49,892 bases of DNA from an uncultured Geobacter sp. (GTDB taxonomy: Bacteria; Desulfobacterota; Desulfuromonadia; Geobacterales; Geobacteraceae). Below, one piece after another: positions 1-7,886 of the stretch (position 1 is the first letter of the stretch; each line of letters starts with the position of its first letter). The stretch covers positions 1-49,892 of the forward strand of contig CAIYDQ010000181.1 of NCBI GenBank assembly GCA_903925075.1, read 5' to 3'. The notes under the pieces were generated by a model. That model ran no database searches. It had not been told where the DNA came from and worked only from the letters and a program-made list of their open reading frames with translations. The position numbers were made by a program, and so were the translations under genes.

Positions 1-305
1 ACGCTCAGCGAGATATCCACCGCGGTGATGCCGCAGGAGATGCTGGCCTCGATATCGGGGATCAGCGCGCGGTTCCAGGTGATGAGCCGCGCCGACAGCC
101 CCAGGTCGACCAGCGCCTTGATCGAGCTGCGCTCCTCCCTCCCCATCGCCGGGATGCCGCATTCCAGCTCATGCACCCCCATGGCGTCGAGATTTCTGGC
201 GATGGCGATCTTTTCCTTGGCGCTGAAGACGACCCCCGCCGTCTGTTCGCCGTCGCGCAGGGTTGTGTCGCCGATACGTACCGTTCCTTTGCAAAGTTCT
301 TCCAT
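1..305 (-). CDS. nifV: Homocitrate synthase (NifV-type), 5' part only
   Basis: Condenses acetyl-CoA with 2-oxoglutarate to homocitrate, the organic ligand of the nitrogenase FeMo-cofactor. Only the first 101 codons are in the window; the gene runs off the left edge. The N-terminus reads VRIGDTTLRDGEQTAG, the HMGL-like TIM-barrel motif with the metal-binding Asp and catalytic Arg, followed by GVHELECGIPAMGREE. The GIPAMG..E wording is typical of NifV rather than of isopropylmalate or citramalate synthases. The ATG at 305 is preceded by a GGGGAGGGG ribosome-binding site. Citramalate or isopropylmalate synthase is the alternative, less likely from the motif. No other nif gene is visible here. 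Confidence 0.82.
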   Translation of the reverse strand, partial: MEELCKGTVRIGDTTLRDGEQTAGVVFSAKEKIAIARNLDAMGVHELECGIPAMGREERSSIKALVDLGLSARLITWNRALIPDIEASISCGITAVDISLS

Positions 306-693
306 ATCCCCTCCCCTGCCTGTTCATCCGGCGCTGCTGCGTAACCGGGCGTCGTTGCCCTGTCGTTAGTTTCGAAAAACAAGCAAGGGATAGCAGGAGG
401 CATGCCAGCGCGGCGAGCGCCCGCCGTAAACCGGTGGGTGCCGGGGTGAAATGGCGTCAGTCGCGGGTTTAGAGGGAGGCCGAGAGAAAAAGGAATCGCG
501 CCGGGCGAGATCATGCACTCGGCGTCGCGGGAGAAGCGCTTAAATTAGCGGCAGGGTGATTGCAAGAAAGGCTGCGCTTTTGGGAGTCAGGGAAAAGCCG
601 TAGGATGTGGTGAGGCACGAACCGCATCGAGTTCGGGAGTCATGCGGTGCATGATGTTCACCGAATGATGCGGTTCACGTTGTTCACCGCATC
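306..693. other. Intergenic region upstream of nifV-like gene
   Basis: No convincing coding frame. The left half is ordinary sequence between the divergent-facing nifV start and nothing recognisable. The right half (599-698) is a palindromic repeat element, listed separately. The minus-strand cytochrome gene ends at 694 directly beside that element. Confidence 0.6.
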
Positions 694-698
694 CTACG
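599..698. repeat. Palindromic intergenic element (GTAGGATG...CATCCTAC type)
   Basis: The left arm 599-628 begins CGTAGGATGTGGTG and ends GAACCGCATC. The right arm 667-698 begins GATGCGGTTCACG and ends CACCGCATCCTACG. The arms are imperfect inverted copies separated by about 38 bases, and the centre holds further CATGCGGTGCATG symmetry. The wording matches a class of REP-like sequences (GTAGG-TGGG/GCGG-type) found between genes in many proteobacteria. A related element lies at 36253-36345. Confidence 0.7.
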
Positions 699-978
699 CT
701 TGGACCGGCAGGTGGCAGATGAGGCACTGTTCCTTCGGAGGGTGATCTTTTGGCAGGGGGATGGCGCTCTTGCCGTGGCAGGTGCTGCAAAGCAGTTCGA
801 TGTCGGCCCGGTTTCTGTGGTTTTTGAGGGAATCGTAGGCCGATTTGTGACGGTCGTCGGCAGGGACGTTTTTCCCCTTCCCCCTGCCGGCGCCAAGCGC
901 CAGCACCCCGACGACCACGACCACGCCGGCAATGAACAGCGAGTCCCGGCCGCGCATCTTCTTCATATCATCATCCAT
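694..978 (-). CDS. Small membrane-anchored dihaem cytochrome c
   Basis: A 94-residue protein with one N-terminal membrane segment (about residues 14-30, rich in Val, Ala, Leu and Gly) after a short charged head. It has two c-type haem sites, C64-S-T-C67-H68 and C85-L-I-C88-H89. The membrane segment is presumably an uncleaved anchor placing the haems in the periplasm for electron transfer. The start is uncertain. The frame can extend to a TTG at 1071, but that stretch lies in an inverted-repeat element, so the ATG at 978 or the one at 966 is preferred. Neither has a strong ribosome-binding site. I do not recognise a named family beyond small multihaem cytochromes. Confidence 0.72.
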   Translation of the reverse strand: MDDDMKKMRGRDSLFIAGVVVVVGVLALGAGRGKGKNVPADDRHKSAYDSLKNHRNRADIELLCSTCHGKSAIPLPKDHPPKEQCLICHLPVQA

Positions 979-1014
979 TTCGGTAATTTCATCAGTTTGC
1001 TCAATTTTTTTAAC

Positions 1015-1122
1015 CTGATTAGCGTCGATCTTCAGCTTGGACTGCTTGGCACCGCGCTCCCCCCTTTGCAAAGGGGGACTTTCTTCAGCAACCCATGATG
1101 GCTGAAGATCGGCGCTAATCAG
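1015..1122. repeat. 108-bp inverted-repeat element with nested palindrome
   Basis: The terminal arms 1015-1036 (CTGATTAGCGTCGATCTTCA and two more bases) and 1101-1122 are inverted copies with one mismatch in 22 bases. Between them, at about 1059-1076, is the palindrome CCCCTTTGCAAAGGGG. There is no coding capacity. The layout resembles a miniature insertion or a large cruciform and sits just upstream of the dihaem cytochrome gene, where it could also act on transcription. Confidence 0.72.
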
Positions 1123-1170
1123 ACTTTTTATGGGCTTGCGGTCCCTTTCGCTTTTTCCAGGTCGGCACGA

Positions 1171-1929
1171 TCATTTCCCCTGATGCGACACCTTGGCCGA
1201 AAAGGCGCGAATTCTCGCGGCATTGGTGCCGACGTCGCTGACACCGACCCTGGACGCCGAACGTATGTCGAGCAGCGAGCGATCGCCCGCAGGGGTGACG
1301 CGAATCACGATGTCGTCTTTGAAGCCGAACCACAAGGTGGTGTCGGTCGCCTCGATCCTCCCCTCGGCAGGGACCGTGGCGACGATCTGCCAACCCATGT
1401 CTCGCGCCGTCTCCAGGGCCCATTGAAACGTCTGGTCCTTGGAAACCGGGAGCACCAGCGTCCTGATATCGGGATAGGCCTTGAGTTGTTGGGCGGCAAC
1501 CGCCGCGCCGCCGTACTCCACCAACCCTTGACGCAGAGGGAGCACAGCCACGAACTTAGGCGGATGGTCCAGATCGGTGCTGATGTCGTGAATGCGCGGG
1601 TAACTCTGCGCCTTGAGCTTCCAAGAATAGGGAATGCCGAATGCCAGCGCTCCGCAGCAAAGAGCGCAGAGCGACAGCAGCACCCAGGGGAGCCGTCGTC
1701 TTCTCACCGACATGACCGTTGCCACCAGCGACAGCAGAGCGCAGCCAAGGCCGCAGTAGGCGGCGAACTTCAGCAGCGAAAACCCGGTACGAAAGTGCCA
1801 CAGGCCAAGCTTGGTGCCAAAGCCGGACGACAGCAGCAAGATGAGCGAGAAGATGGAGCAGACAACAGCGACCAGCGGGAGCAGCATTGCGGGATTTCGG
1901 GTGGAGCGTGCATCGTTGCCAAGTTGCAT
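1171..1929 (-). CDS. DUF1499 family membrane protein
   Basis: A 252-residue protein. The first 110 residues contain about three hydrophobic segments (around 15-35, 52-72 and 80-98), with an RRRR cluster after the second that suggests a cytoplasmic loop. The remainder, from SYPRIHDISTD to the end, is a soluble domain of the DUF1499 type, recognisable from the IHDIST-D segment and the conserved end RIDIRSASRVGVSDVGTNA-like motif (here LLDIRSASRVGVSDVGTN). The role of DUF1499 is not established. The ATG at 1929 is preceded by AGGGGGTCTT. The next upstream gene on the same strand is the methyltransferase, 70 bases away, so cotranscription is possible. Confidence 0.8.
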   Translation of the reverse strand: MQLGNDARSTRNPAMLLPLVAVVCSIFSLILLLSSGFGTKLGLWHFRTGFSLLKFAAYCGLGCALLSLVATVMSVRRRRLPWVLLSLCALCCGALAFGIPYSWKLKAQSYPRIHDISTDLDHPPKFVAVLPLRQGLVEYGGAAVAAQQLKAYPDIRTLVLPVSKDQTFQWALETARDMGWQIVATVPAEGRIEATDTTLWFGFKDDIVIRVTPAGDRSLLDIRSASRVGVSDVGTNAARIRAFSAKVSHQGK

Positions 1930-1999
1930 AAGACCCCCTATCGCCGGCGACCGAAACCCGCGCCCTTGACGTTGTAGGTAGCTACCGACTTCCCCTACT

Positions 2000-3010
2000 T
2001 CACCCTCCCGCCGGCGCGGTCCCCGCGATTACGCCGGCGCCGTTGGGCAGTTGCAGCGGGATGCGATGCACGTCGGCCGCTCCTGCTGCAGCCAGCATCT
2101 CGATCAATTCACCCTCGCTGTAGGACTGCCCTTCCGGGGTGCCGATCAGCATATTGAGCGAGAAAAGGGCCGGAAAGAGCGGCGCAACCTTGTCGTTGTC
2201 GAGGATGAATTCCTGCACCATGATCATCCCGCCCGGCTCCAGGGTAGCGATGGCGTTTTTCAAGACTTCGGCACAGGTCACGGGACCGGAACCGTGCAGC
2301 ACGTGAGAGAGCCAGGCAACGTCGAAGCCTGTCGGGAGCTCGTCGGTTTCGAAGTCCAGGGCCACGAAGTTTATCCGCTGAGAAAGGCCAAAACGAGCGA
2401 CGGTCCGTTCGGCAAAGGCGCGCGTAGTGGGCAGATCGCAGATGACGGCGTCAAGCCCGGGGTTTTGTTTGCAGAAATGGATCGCGTAGGTGCCGGGGCC
2501 GCCGCCCAGATCGAGCAGCCGGCGTCTGCCGGCCAGATCGATCTGCGGCACGATCATAGGCGCGATCTGCATGGCGAGGTTGAACATGCCCATCAGGAAG
2601 CTCTCCCTGGAGGACTCCACGTCCTCGTGGGAGGAGCGCTCGCGGACCGGTTCGCCGCTGCGCACCGCCTCGTCGAGCTTGCTCCAACCGGACACCAGAT
2701 GGTGGTGATGCATGATGATGTGTCCCAGGTACTCTGCCGAGCTGCGGCTGAGAAACTGCGCGGCAAAAGGGGCGGCGGCGTATCCCTGCTCCGATTTTTC
2801 CAGAAGCTCCAGCGCCGAAAGGGCATCCAACAGCATGCCGAGCCCGCGGGGGTCGCACTTGATGCGCTTGGCAAGCTCGTCCGCCGTCAACCTCTCGCCC
2901 GACAGCGGCGTGAAGACATCGAGTTTGACGCCGGCGTGCAGCGTGCAGGTGCTCCAGTAGCTGCCGGAAAGTTCCAGCAGCCGCGTCGGCGTCCAAGCGT
3001 TCTGTTCCAA
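2000..3010 (-). CDS. SAM-dependent O-methyltransferase (Methyltransf_2 / ASMT-like)
   Basis: A 336-residue protein with the two-part layout of the plant-type O-methyltransferase family: an N-terminal winged-helix dimerisation region (about 10-90, with LDVFTPLSGERLTADELA) and a C-terminal Rossmann domain with SAM motif LLDLGGGPGTYA. Later GFDVAWLSHVLHG and LEPGGMIMVQEF match the catalytic-base and motif regions of this family. The substrate cannot be read from sequence; small phenolic or isoprenoid hydroxyl groups are typical. The start is a TTG at 3010 with AAGGAGG six bases upstream. It lies 59 bases after the superoxide-reductase-like gene and may be cotranscribed. Confidence 0.8.
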   Translation of the reverse strand: MEQNAWTPTRLLELSGSYWSTCTLHAGVKLDVFTPLSGERLTADELAKRIKCDPRGLGMLLDALSALELLEKSEQGYAAAPFAAQFLSRSSAEYLGHIIMHHHHLVSGWSKLDEAVRSGEPVRERSSHEDVESSRESFLMGMFNLAMQIAPMIVPQIDLAGRRRLLDLGGGPGTYAIHFCKQNPGLDAVICDLPTTRAFAERTVARFGLSQRINFVALDFETDELPTGFDVAWLSHVLHGSGPVTCAEVLKNAIATLEPGGMIMVQEFILDNDKVAPLFPALFSLNMLIGTPEGQSYSEGELIEMLAAAGAADVHRIPLQLPNGAGVIAGTAPAGG

Positions 3011-3069
3011 GTTTTGCCTCCTTAAATCGGTTCAAGTTCAGATGTTGCCCTTCGCCCTTCGCCCTTTCT

Positions 3070-3549
3070 TTATCCCACCTGGACCGTGAGACTCGATTCC
3101 CAGTAGCCGTGCAGGTTGCAATGCTGAGCGGCAACCAGGGTCAACTTGCCGGTTGGGGCAGCTTCCTTGGGCACGGTCACGGCGAAGGTCACCTTGGGAC
3201 CGAGATATCCTTTGGGCTGCAGTTCCACCCGGCCCGCCGGATCGTTGCCGATGAATAGCGCGATGTCCTGTATCCAGTGGGCCGGAGCCATGCCGTGCAG
3301 TTTCTCGCCGACGCTCACCTCGACCATGAACGGTTCCCCGGCCTTGACCGAGGCGGGCGCGGTGATCACCGGCGCGTGAGACTTCTCCAGCGGAGTCTTC
3401 TTGGCGGGATCCTTCACCCTGTTGATGTTCTGGAACAGCGACTGATCGACCTGCTGCGGGAAGTAACGCTCGGCCGCCGCTGCGCCGTTTGCAAAACCCG
3501 CCACTAACGAACCGGCAACCGCCCCCTTGATGAACGTTCTTCTATCCAT
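3070..3549 (-). CDS. Tat-exported superoxide reductase-like protein (desulfoferrodoxin iron-site domain)
   Basis: A 159-residue protein with a twin-arginine signal, MDRRTFIKG, then a hydrophobic stretch and an AAAAE cleavage region near residue 27. The mature part is a neelaredoxin-type domain. The five ligands of the square-pyramidal iron site are all present: H58, H85, H91 (spacing of six between the last two, as in known enzymes), C144 and H147 in HCNLHG. E55-K56 next to H58 corresponds to the Glu-Lys pair near the active site. Known members reduce superoxide to peroxide without releasing oxygen. Export by Tat implies a periplasmic site, unlike the usual cytoplasmic enzyme. The ribosome-binding site is AGGGGGC. 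It lies downstream of nrfA but beyond a terminator. Confidence 0.8.
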   Translation of the reverse strand: MDRRTFIKGAVAGSLVAGFANGAAAAERYFPQQVDQSLFQNINRVKDPAKKTPLEKSHAPVITAPASVKAGEPFMVEVSVGEKLHGMAPAHWIQDIALFIGNDPAGRVELQPKGYLGPKVTFAVTVPKEAAPTGKLTLVAAQHCNLHGYWESSLTVQVG

Positions 3550-3726
3550 TTTTGCCCCCTTTTTAGCTCCCCGTTTGGCGTCGGCGAGCGTGTAATCGAA
3601 TTTACAGCCGGGGAGATTCTAGCTGGCGATGATGACAAGTCAAGCCAGCGCATCGAGATTTACCGCTTTACCGACAGTTTCCGGCATGAGCGCATTAATA
3701 TCATCGAATAATCCCTGACGCCAGAA

Positions 3727-3771
3727 TAAAAAAAAGCCGGAGGGGGGAATTTTCTCCCCGCCCTCCGGCTT
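3727..3771 (-). terminator. Rho-independent terminator after nrfA
   Basis: On the minus strand the stem AAGCCGGAGGG / CCCTCCGGCTT has a G+C-rich inner part and is followed by a run of T. It lies about 70 bases downstream of the nrfA stop and separates nrfA from the superoxide-reductase-like gene. Confidence 0.9.
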
Positions 3772-3842
3772 GCCGACTGCTGGTTGGCGGCAACGGCTGC
3801 TACTGTCGCCGTCGGCCGCCGCGTTCTCGTTCTCTACTTAGC

Positions 3843-5285
3843 TTACGGCGCCTTGATCTCGTGCTCCGGCTTGAACATCAGTTTTTTCACGCCGCGGTTG
3901 TTGGTGTACTTGGCAAGCTCCAGATCCACCTGCACCGGCACGTTTACCCCCGCCTGCGACAGCAGCTGGCGCAACTGCGCGTCGGCCACGGCGGAGTGCT
4001 TGAGCGAGTCCTGCAACACGCGCATGGTCTCTTTGGGGTTGTGGAAGCCGATCGAGTTTTCCGCCGCGATGAAGAGCAAGCGGTAGAAGCTCTGGTCGTA
4101 CTCCTCACGCGCCTGGGCGTAGAGCGCCTTGTCGATCTTTTTGCCCGCCTTCTCGGTCTGGTTCGCCTTCTCGAAGAGTTTGGCCACCGTGGCGGTCGCA
4201 TAACCGGCCTTCAGGAACACGGTCATGGTTGCGTCCTGGATGGCGAGCACTTTGCCGCGCAATTCCTGCGGCGTTTCGGTATGGCAGGCGGCGCAGGCGA
4301 CCAGGTCGTTTTTCAACGGGCTCATGATCCTGTGGTCGGAAACCTTCTTGCCGTCGACGGTGAGGCTCGGCATGTGGCAATCGGCGCAGCTTACGCCGGC
4401 CAGCCAGTGCGGGCTTTCGTTGGAGAAGAGCTCGTACTCGGGATGACGGATGAACGCCATCTTGAAGCCGGTCACGGTCTGAACGAATTCCCCGTTCGCC
4501 GGCGAGCTCTTCAGCTCCTTGATTATGTTCTCGATGCTGATGTGGCCGACCGTGCTGCCGGCCCAGGGGAAGACCACGTCGGTGGAGTGCATCTCCTTGT
4601 CCTTGGTGACCATGTAGCTCACGTGGCACTGGGCGCAGACCAGGGTCCGCTTATCCGCCGTGGTGAGTTTGCTCTCGTCCACCCCCATCTTCTTCAGCGC
4701 CACTCCCAAGGTGAAGCCGCGGGAAATTTTCAGGGACATGCTCCGGTTGTCGTGGCAGTCGACGCAGGAGACGCCCAGGGTCTGCTGGTCCTTGGGGAGC
4801 TTCGCCAGCACTTCCTTGTAGGGGGTGTAGAAGTAGGCCTTGCCCATCTCCTTGACCAGCGCCGGCGCGTAGGGGGTCTTGCAGGTGAGGCAGGAACCGC
4901 CCGCCTTGTAGCGGCCCGGATCGACTTCCAACTGGTCCTGAACCATGAAGTAATGCCCGCGCGGCTCCCGGTACTCGTTGCCGAAGCCCCAGCCGTTGTT
5001 GAGCAGCGCCAGGAACGGGTACTCGTCCAGCTTGTCGCGGCGCTCGGTGCCGACATCATAGCCGATTTTGTACTTGGTCTTTCCGGCCGGAGTCGGCTCG
5101 CCCGTCTGCTTCCAGAGCTTGTACTGCGCCGGGTACACCTTGCCCCAATCGGCCGGGTCGATGGCTCCGTCGGCGATCTCCGCCTGCGTCATCGGTTCAA
5201 CTTTGTGCTGCGTGCACCCGGACCAGAGCGCCGTGGCCGCCAACATCACCAACATGCTGCACCGTTTCGCATACCTCATCTTCAT
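3843..5285 (-). CDS. nrfA: Pentahaem ammonia-forming cytochrome c nitrite reductase
   Basis: Reduces nitrite to ammonium with six electrons in the periplasm. The 480-residue protein has the diagnostic catalytic haem site C132-L-T-C135-K136, with Lys as the distal ligand. Four CXXCH sites follow, at C174, C217, C300 and C331. H293, just before the fourth CXXCH, fits the active-site His. The calcium-site residues of the E. coli enzyme are changed: the Glu of the VEYY-type segment is Ser (VSYM, 222-225), and the K-A-Q before HPEYE reads F-I-R280. An Arg there is known from the calcium-independent Geobacter lovleyi type. The N-terminus is a signal peptide ending near SGC24, possibly a lipoprotein although the lipobox is imperfect. 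Start: ATG at 5285 behind AAGGGGG. No nrfH quinol dehydrogenase gene is adjacent. Confidence 0.95.
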   Translation of the reverse strand: MKMRYAKRCSMLVMLAATALWSGCTQHKVEPMTQAEIADGAIDPADWGKVYPAQYKLWKQTGEPTPAGKTKYKIGYDVGTERRDKLDEYPFLALLNNGWGFGNEYREPRGHYFMVQDQLEVDPGRYKAGGSCLTCKTPYAPALVKEMGKAYFYTPYKEVLAKLPKDQQTLGVSCVDCHDNRSMSLKISRGFTLGVALKKMGVDESKLTTADKRTLVCAQCHVSYMVTKDKEMHSTDVVFPWAGSTVGHISIENIIKELKSSPANGEFVQTVTGFKMAFIRHPEYELFSNESPHWLAGVSCADCHMPSLTVDGKKVSDHRIMSPLKNDLVACAACHTETPQELRGKVLAIQDATMTVFLKAGYATATVAKLFEKANQTEKAGKKIDKALYAQAREEYDQSFYRLLFIAAENSIGFHNPKETMRVLQDSLKHSAVADAQLRQLLSQAGVNVPVQVDLELAKYTNNRGVKKLMFKPEHEIKAP

Positions 5286-5695
5286 TTACTACCCCCTTGT
5301 GCTTGGAATGACCCGCAACAGCTGCGGATGACAAAACAACATTAACTTCTCAGCTTAAAGGGACCATAGCAAGAACGCCGGCCGATTCATTTGACGAAAG
5401 TCAAGTTCCGGAGTTTAAGGATGAAAAAGGTCGCCAAGAGGGTTTTATGCGCCGGATGTCATGAAAAAAATATAGACATGGATGCGCAAACGTACTATTT
5501 TGCCGGTAGTTAATCAGCGTTGTCGTCAATCCGCTCGGAGATCCGTAAAAACCTGCCAGGCATTGTCGCTCATGAGGGCGTGCATTTCGATCTTTTCCTC
5601 GCAAAAGCACCTTATCATGAATTAAACGCTAAAGACTAGCACATTCTAATCATGATCTTCATCTCGAACGACTGGAAACAACAGGAGACAAAGTC
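5286..5695. other. Divergent regulatory region between nrfA and cheW
   Basis: A 410-base gap without a coding frame. It is locally A+T-rich and carries the FNR/HcpR-type operator and -10 box for nrfA (listed separately). An ATCATGA / TCATGAT inverted pair near 5615-5657 lies shortly before cheW and may be regulatory. I see no clear sigma-70 or sigma-54 promoter for cheW. Confidence 0.6.
5363..5404 (-). promoter_or_regulatory. nrfA promoter: FNR/HcpR-type operator plus -10 box
   Basis: The sequence TTGACGAAAGTCAA at 5391-5404 is a perfect TTGAC-N4-GTCAA palindrome, the form used by CRP/FNR-family regulators of nitrogen-oxide metabolism such as HcpR and related to FNR TTGAT-N4-ATCAA. On the minus strand a TATGGT hexamer (5363-5368) is centred 32 bases from the palindrome centre. 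That is the spacing expected between a site at -41.5 and a -10 box, so class II activation is predicted, with a start near 5356 and a leader of about 70 bases. Confidence 0.72.
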
Positions 5696-6205
5696 ATGGC
5701 GGTCGATTCCATCCAGGCAACCACGCAGTTTCTCACCTTTAAACTGGACGAGGAGCTCTTCGCCCTTGACATCGGCAAAGTCCGCGAAGTTCTCGACTTC
5801 ACCAGCATCACCAAGGTGCCGCACTCCCCCGGCTACATGTGCGGGGTCATCAATCTGCGCGGCAGCGTCGTTCCCGTGGTGGACATGCGCCTGAAGTTCG
5901 GCATGTCCAAGTCCGAGAAGACCGTGCATACCTGCGTCATCATCGTGGAGGTGGAGATGGACGGCGAAAAGGTGGTCATGGGGGCCATGGCGGACGCCGT
6001 GCAGGAGGTGCTCGACCTGGAGCCCGACCATATCGAGCCGCCCCCCCGGCTGGGGAGCAAGCTCAACGCCGACTTCCTCACCGGCATGGGCAAGCACAAC
6101 GACCAGTTCATCATCATTCTCAACATCGACCGGCTCTTTTCGACCGGCGACCTGACGGCGCTCTCGGAGCTGCAGGTACAAAAGGAGGCACAATATGCTG
6201 GGTAA
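5696..6205 (+). CDS. cheW: CheW-type chemotaxis coupling protein
   Basis: A 169-residue single CheW domain. It contains [19 protein letters not shown] at the start, [16 protein letters not shown] (the conserved NLRG-PVVDLR core) near residues 50-65, and a C-terminal [12 protein letters not shown] strand. CheW proteins bridge chemoreceptors and the CheA kinase. The ATG follows an AGGAG site. The stop overlaps the start region of the chemoreceptor gene by 11 bases, so the two are translationally coupled and presumably form a dedicated pair. No cheA is present nearby. Confidence 0.93.
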   Translation: MAVDSIQATTQFLTFKLDEELFALDIGKVREVLDFTSITKVPHSPGYMCGVINLRGSVVPVVDMRLKFGMSKSEKTVHTCVIIVEVEMDGEKVVMGAMADAVQEVLDLEPDHIEPPPRLGSKLNADFLTGMGKHNDQFIIILNIDRLFSTGDLTALSELQVQKEAQYAG

Positions 6206-7859
6206 CATGCGGATAGGAATAAGGCTTGCGCTCGGCTTCGGGCTGCTGCTTTTGACCATGGCGGGGCTGATCTGGGAAGGGATCGACGGCATGGGAGGCA
6301 TTCAAAAGCAGCTCGACCGGATCGTAACCATCAACAACGTGCGCATCGACGCCTGCAACGACGTGATGAAAGACCTGGACCAGGTGTACATCAACATCAG
6401 GAACGTCGTCATCACCGACGACCAGGAAAAGATGAAGGAGTACCAGCAGCGCATCGTCAAGTTCCGGGAAGCGTACGCGACCAACTTCAAGAAGGTCGAA
6501 GATCTGACCACCAAGGACGACAAGAAGGGCTTGGACTTGATCGCCAAAACCAAGGAGGCCGTGGTCAAGGTCTCCCAATTGAACGACCGGGTGATCGCGC
6601 TGGCGGTCGCGACCAAGAAGGCAGATGCGGCCACGGTGCTTTCCAAGGAGGCGGCGCCGGCCGGCAGGGAGCTGGCGGAGCAGTTGGAGCTGTTGATCAC
6701 CCACAACGACGAGCGTAACAAGTTTCGCTACGACGAGGCGCTCAAGGAGTACCAGTCGTCCCGCAACACCATGCTCGGCCTGGGCGCGGGCGCGCTGCTC
6801 TTGACCCTCGTCATCGCGGTGCTGCTCACCCGCAGCATCGTGCGCCCCCTGAACGAGGCGGTTGCCGCCGCCAACTCCCTGGCCGAGGGGGACCTCACCG
6901 TGAAGATCGTCGCCACCAGCCACGACGAGACCGGGGTCATGCTGGCGGCCATGCAGAACATGGTGGAGAAGATAAGCGAGATCGTCAGGGAGGTGAGCTC
7001 GGCCTCCGACAACGTCGCCTCCGGGAGCGTGCAACTGTCGGCCAGCGCCGAGAGCATGTCGCAAGGCGCCACCGAGCAGGCGGCGGCGGCCGAGGAGGCC
7101 TCCTCTTCGATGGAGCAGATGTCGTCCAACATCCGGCAGAACGCGGACAACGCCATGCAGACGGAAAAGATCGCGGTGAAATCGGCGGCCGACGCGCGCG
7201 AGGGGGGCAAGGCCGTGGAGCAGACGGTGGCCGCCATGAAGGCGATCGCCGGCAAGATCAGCATCATCGAGGAGATCGCCAGGCAGACCAACCTGCTGGC
7301 CCTGAACGCCGCCATAGAGGCGGCCAGAGCCGGCGAGCACGGTAAGGGTTTCGCCGTAGTCGCCTCCGAGGTGCGTAAGCTCGCGGAAAGAAGCCAAAAA
7401 GCGGCCGCCGAGATCGGGGAGCTTTCCGGCAGCTCGGTGGAGGTCGCCGAAAAGGCCGGTCAGATGCTGACCCGGATGGTGCCCGACATCCAGAAGACGG
7501 CCGAACTCGTCCAGGAGATCAGCGCCTCCTGCCGCGAGCAGGACACCGGCGCGGAGCAGATCAACAAGGCGATGCAGCAACTCGATCAGGTCATACAGCA
7601 AAACGCCTCCGCCTCGGAGGAAATGGCGTCGACCTCGGAGGAACTCTCCAGCCAGGCCGAGCAGTTGCAGACGGCAATCGGCTTTTTCAAGCTGGCCGAC
7701 TCCGGCCGGCAGCGCCCGCCGGCGCGCAAAGCGGCCGGCGCCGCGAGCAAGCGCCCCGCCGGCAAGCCCGCTCCCGCCCAGCTCCACCTGAGCCAGTCAA
7801 CCGGCAAGGGGACGCAGCTGAAATTGCAGGATGACGACGAGCTGTTCGAGAGGTTCTAG
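6195..7859 (+). CDS. Methyl-accepting chemotaxis protein (4HB-type sensor)
   Basis: A 554-residue chemoreceptor. It has a transmembrane segment at about 10-30, a periplasmic four-helix-bundle sensor at 35-190, and a second membrane segment at 192-212 followed by HAMP ([23 protein letters not shown]). The cytoplasmic coiled coil has the invariant hairpin tip [22 protein letters not shown] near residues 359-380. Gln/Glu-rich heptads on both sides are candidate methylation sites. The C-terminus ends in an acidic DDDELFERF tail that may act as a tether, although it is not the classical NWETF. An AAAGGAGG site precedes the ATG, inside the end of cheW. Confidence 0.95.
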   Translation: MLGNMRIGIRLALGFGLLLLTMAGLIWEGIDGMGGIQKQLDRIVTINNVRIDACNDVMKDLDQVYINIRNVVITDDQEKMKEYQQRIVKFREAYATNFKKVEDLTTKDDKKGLDLIAKTKEAVVKVSQLNDRVIALAVATKKADAATVLSKEAAPAGRELAEQLELLITHNDERNKFRYDEALKEYQSSRNTMLGLGAGALLLTLVIAVLLTRSIVRPLNEAVAAANSLAEGDLTVKIVATSHDETGVMLAAMQNMVEKISEIVREVSSASDNVASGSVQLSASAESMSQGATEQAAAAEEASSSMEQMSSNIRQNADNAMQTEKIAVKSAADAREGGKAVEQTVAAMKAIAGKISIIEEIARQTNLLALNAAIEAARAGEHGKGFAVVASEVRKLAERSQKAAAEIGELSGSSVEVAEKAGQMLTRMVPDIQKTAELVQEISASCREQDTGAEQINKAMQQLDQVIQQNASASEEMASTSEELSSQAEQLQTAIGFFKLADSGRQRPPARKAAGAASKRPAGKPAPAQLHLSQSTGKGTQLKLQDDDELFERF

Positions 7860-7886
7860 CGGGACGGCCGCCAGCTGAGGAGCTAC

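Noticed and set aside
694-1071. Longer cytochrome start at the TTG at 1071
   Set aside because: The extra 31 codons lie inside the inverted-repeat element 1015-1122 and would put a charged stretch before the membrane anchor.
3861-5345. Long plus-strand open frame opposite nrfA (about 494 codons)
   Set aside because: nrfA on the minus strand has five haem motifs in order; the opposite frame has low-complexity His/Arg/Val-rich composition.
6120-7787. Long antisense open frame opposite the chemoreceptor gene (about 555 codons)
   Set aside because: Rich in Arg, Gly, His and Leu with no family motif; it is the antisense image of a clear MCP gene in G+C-rich DNA.
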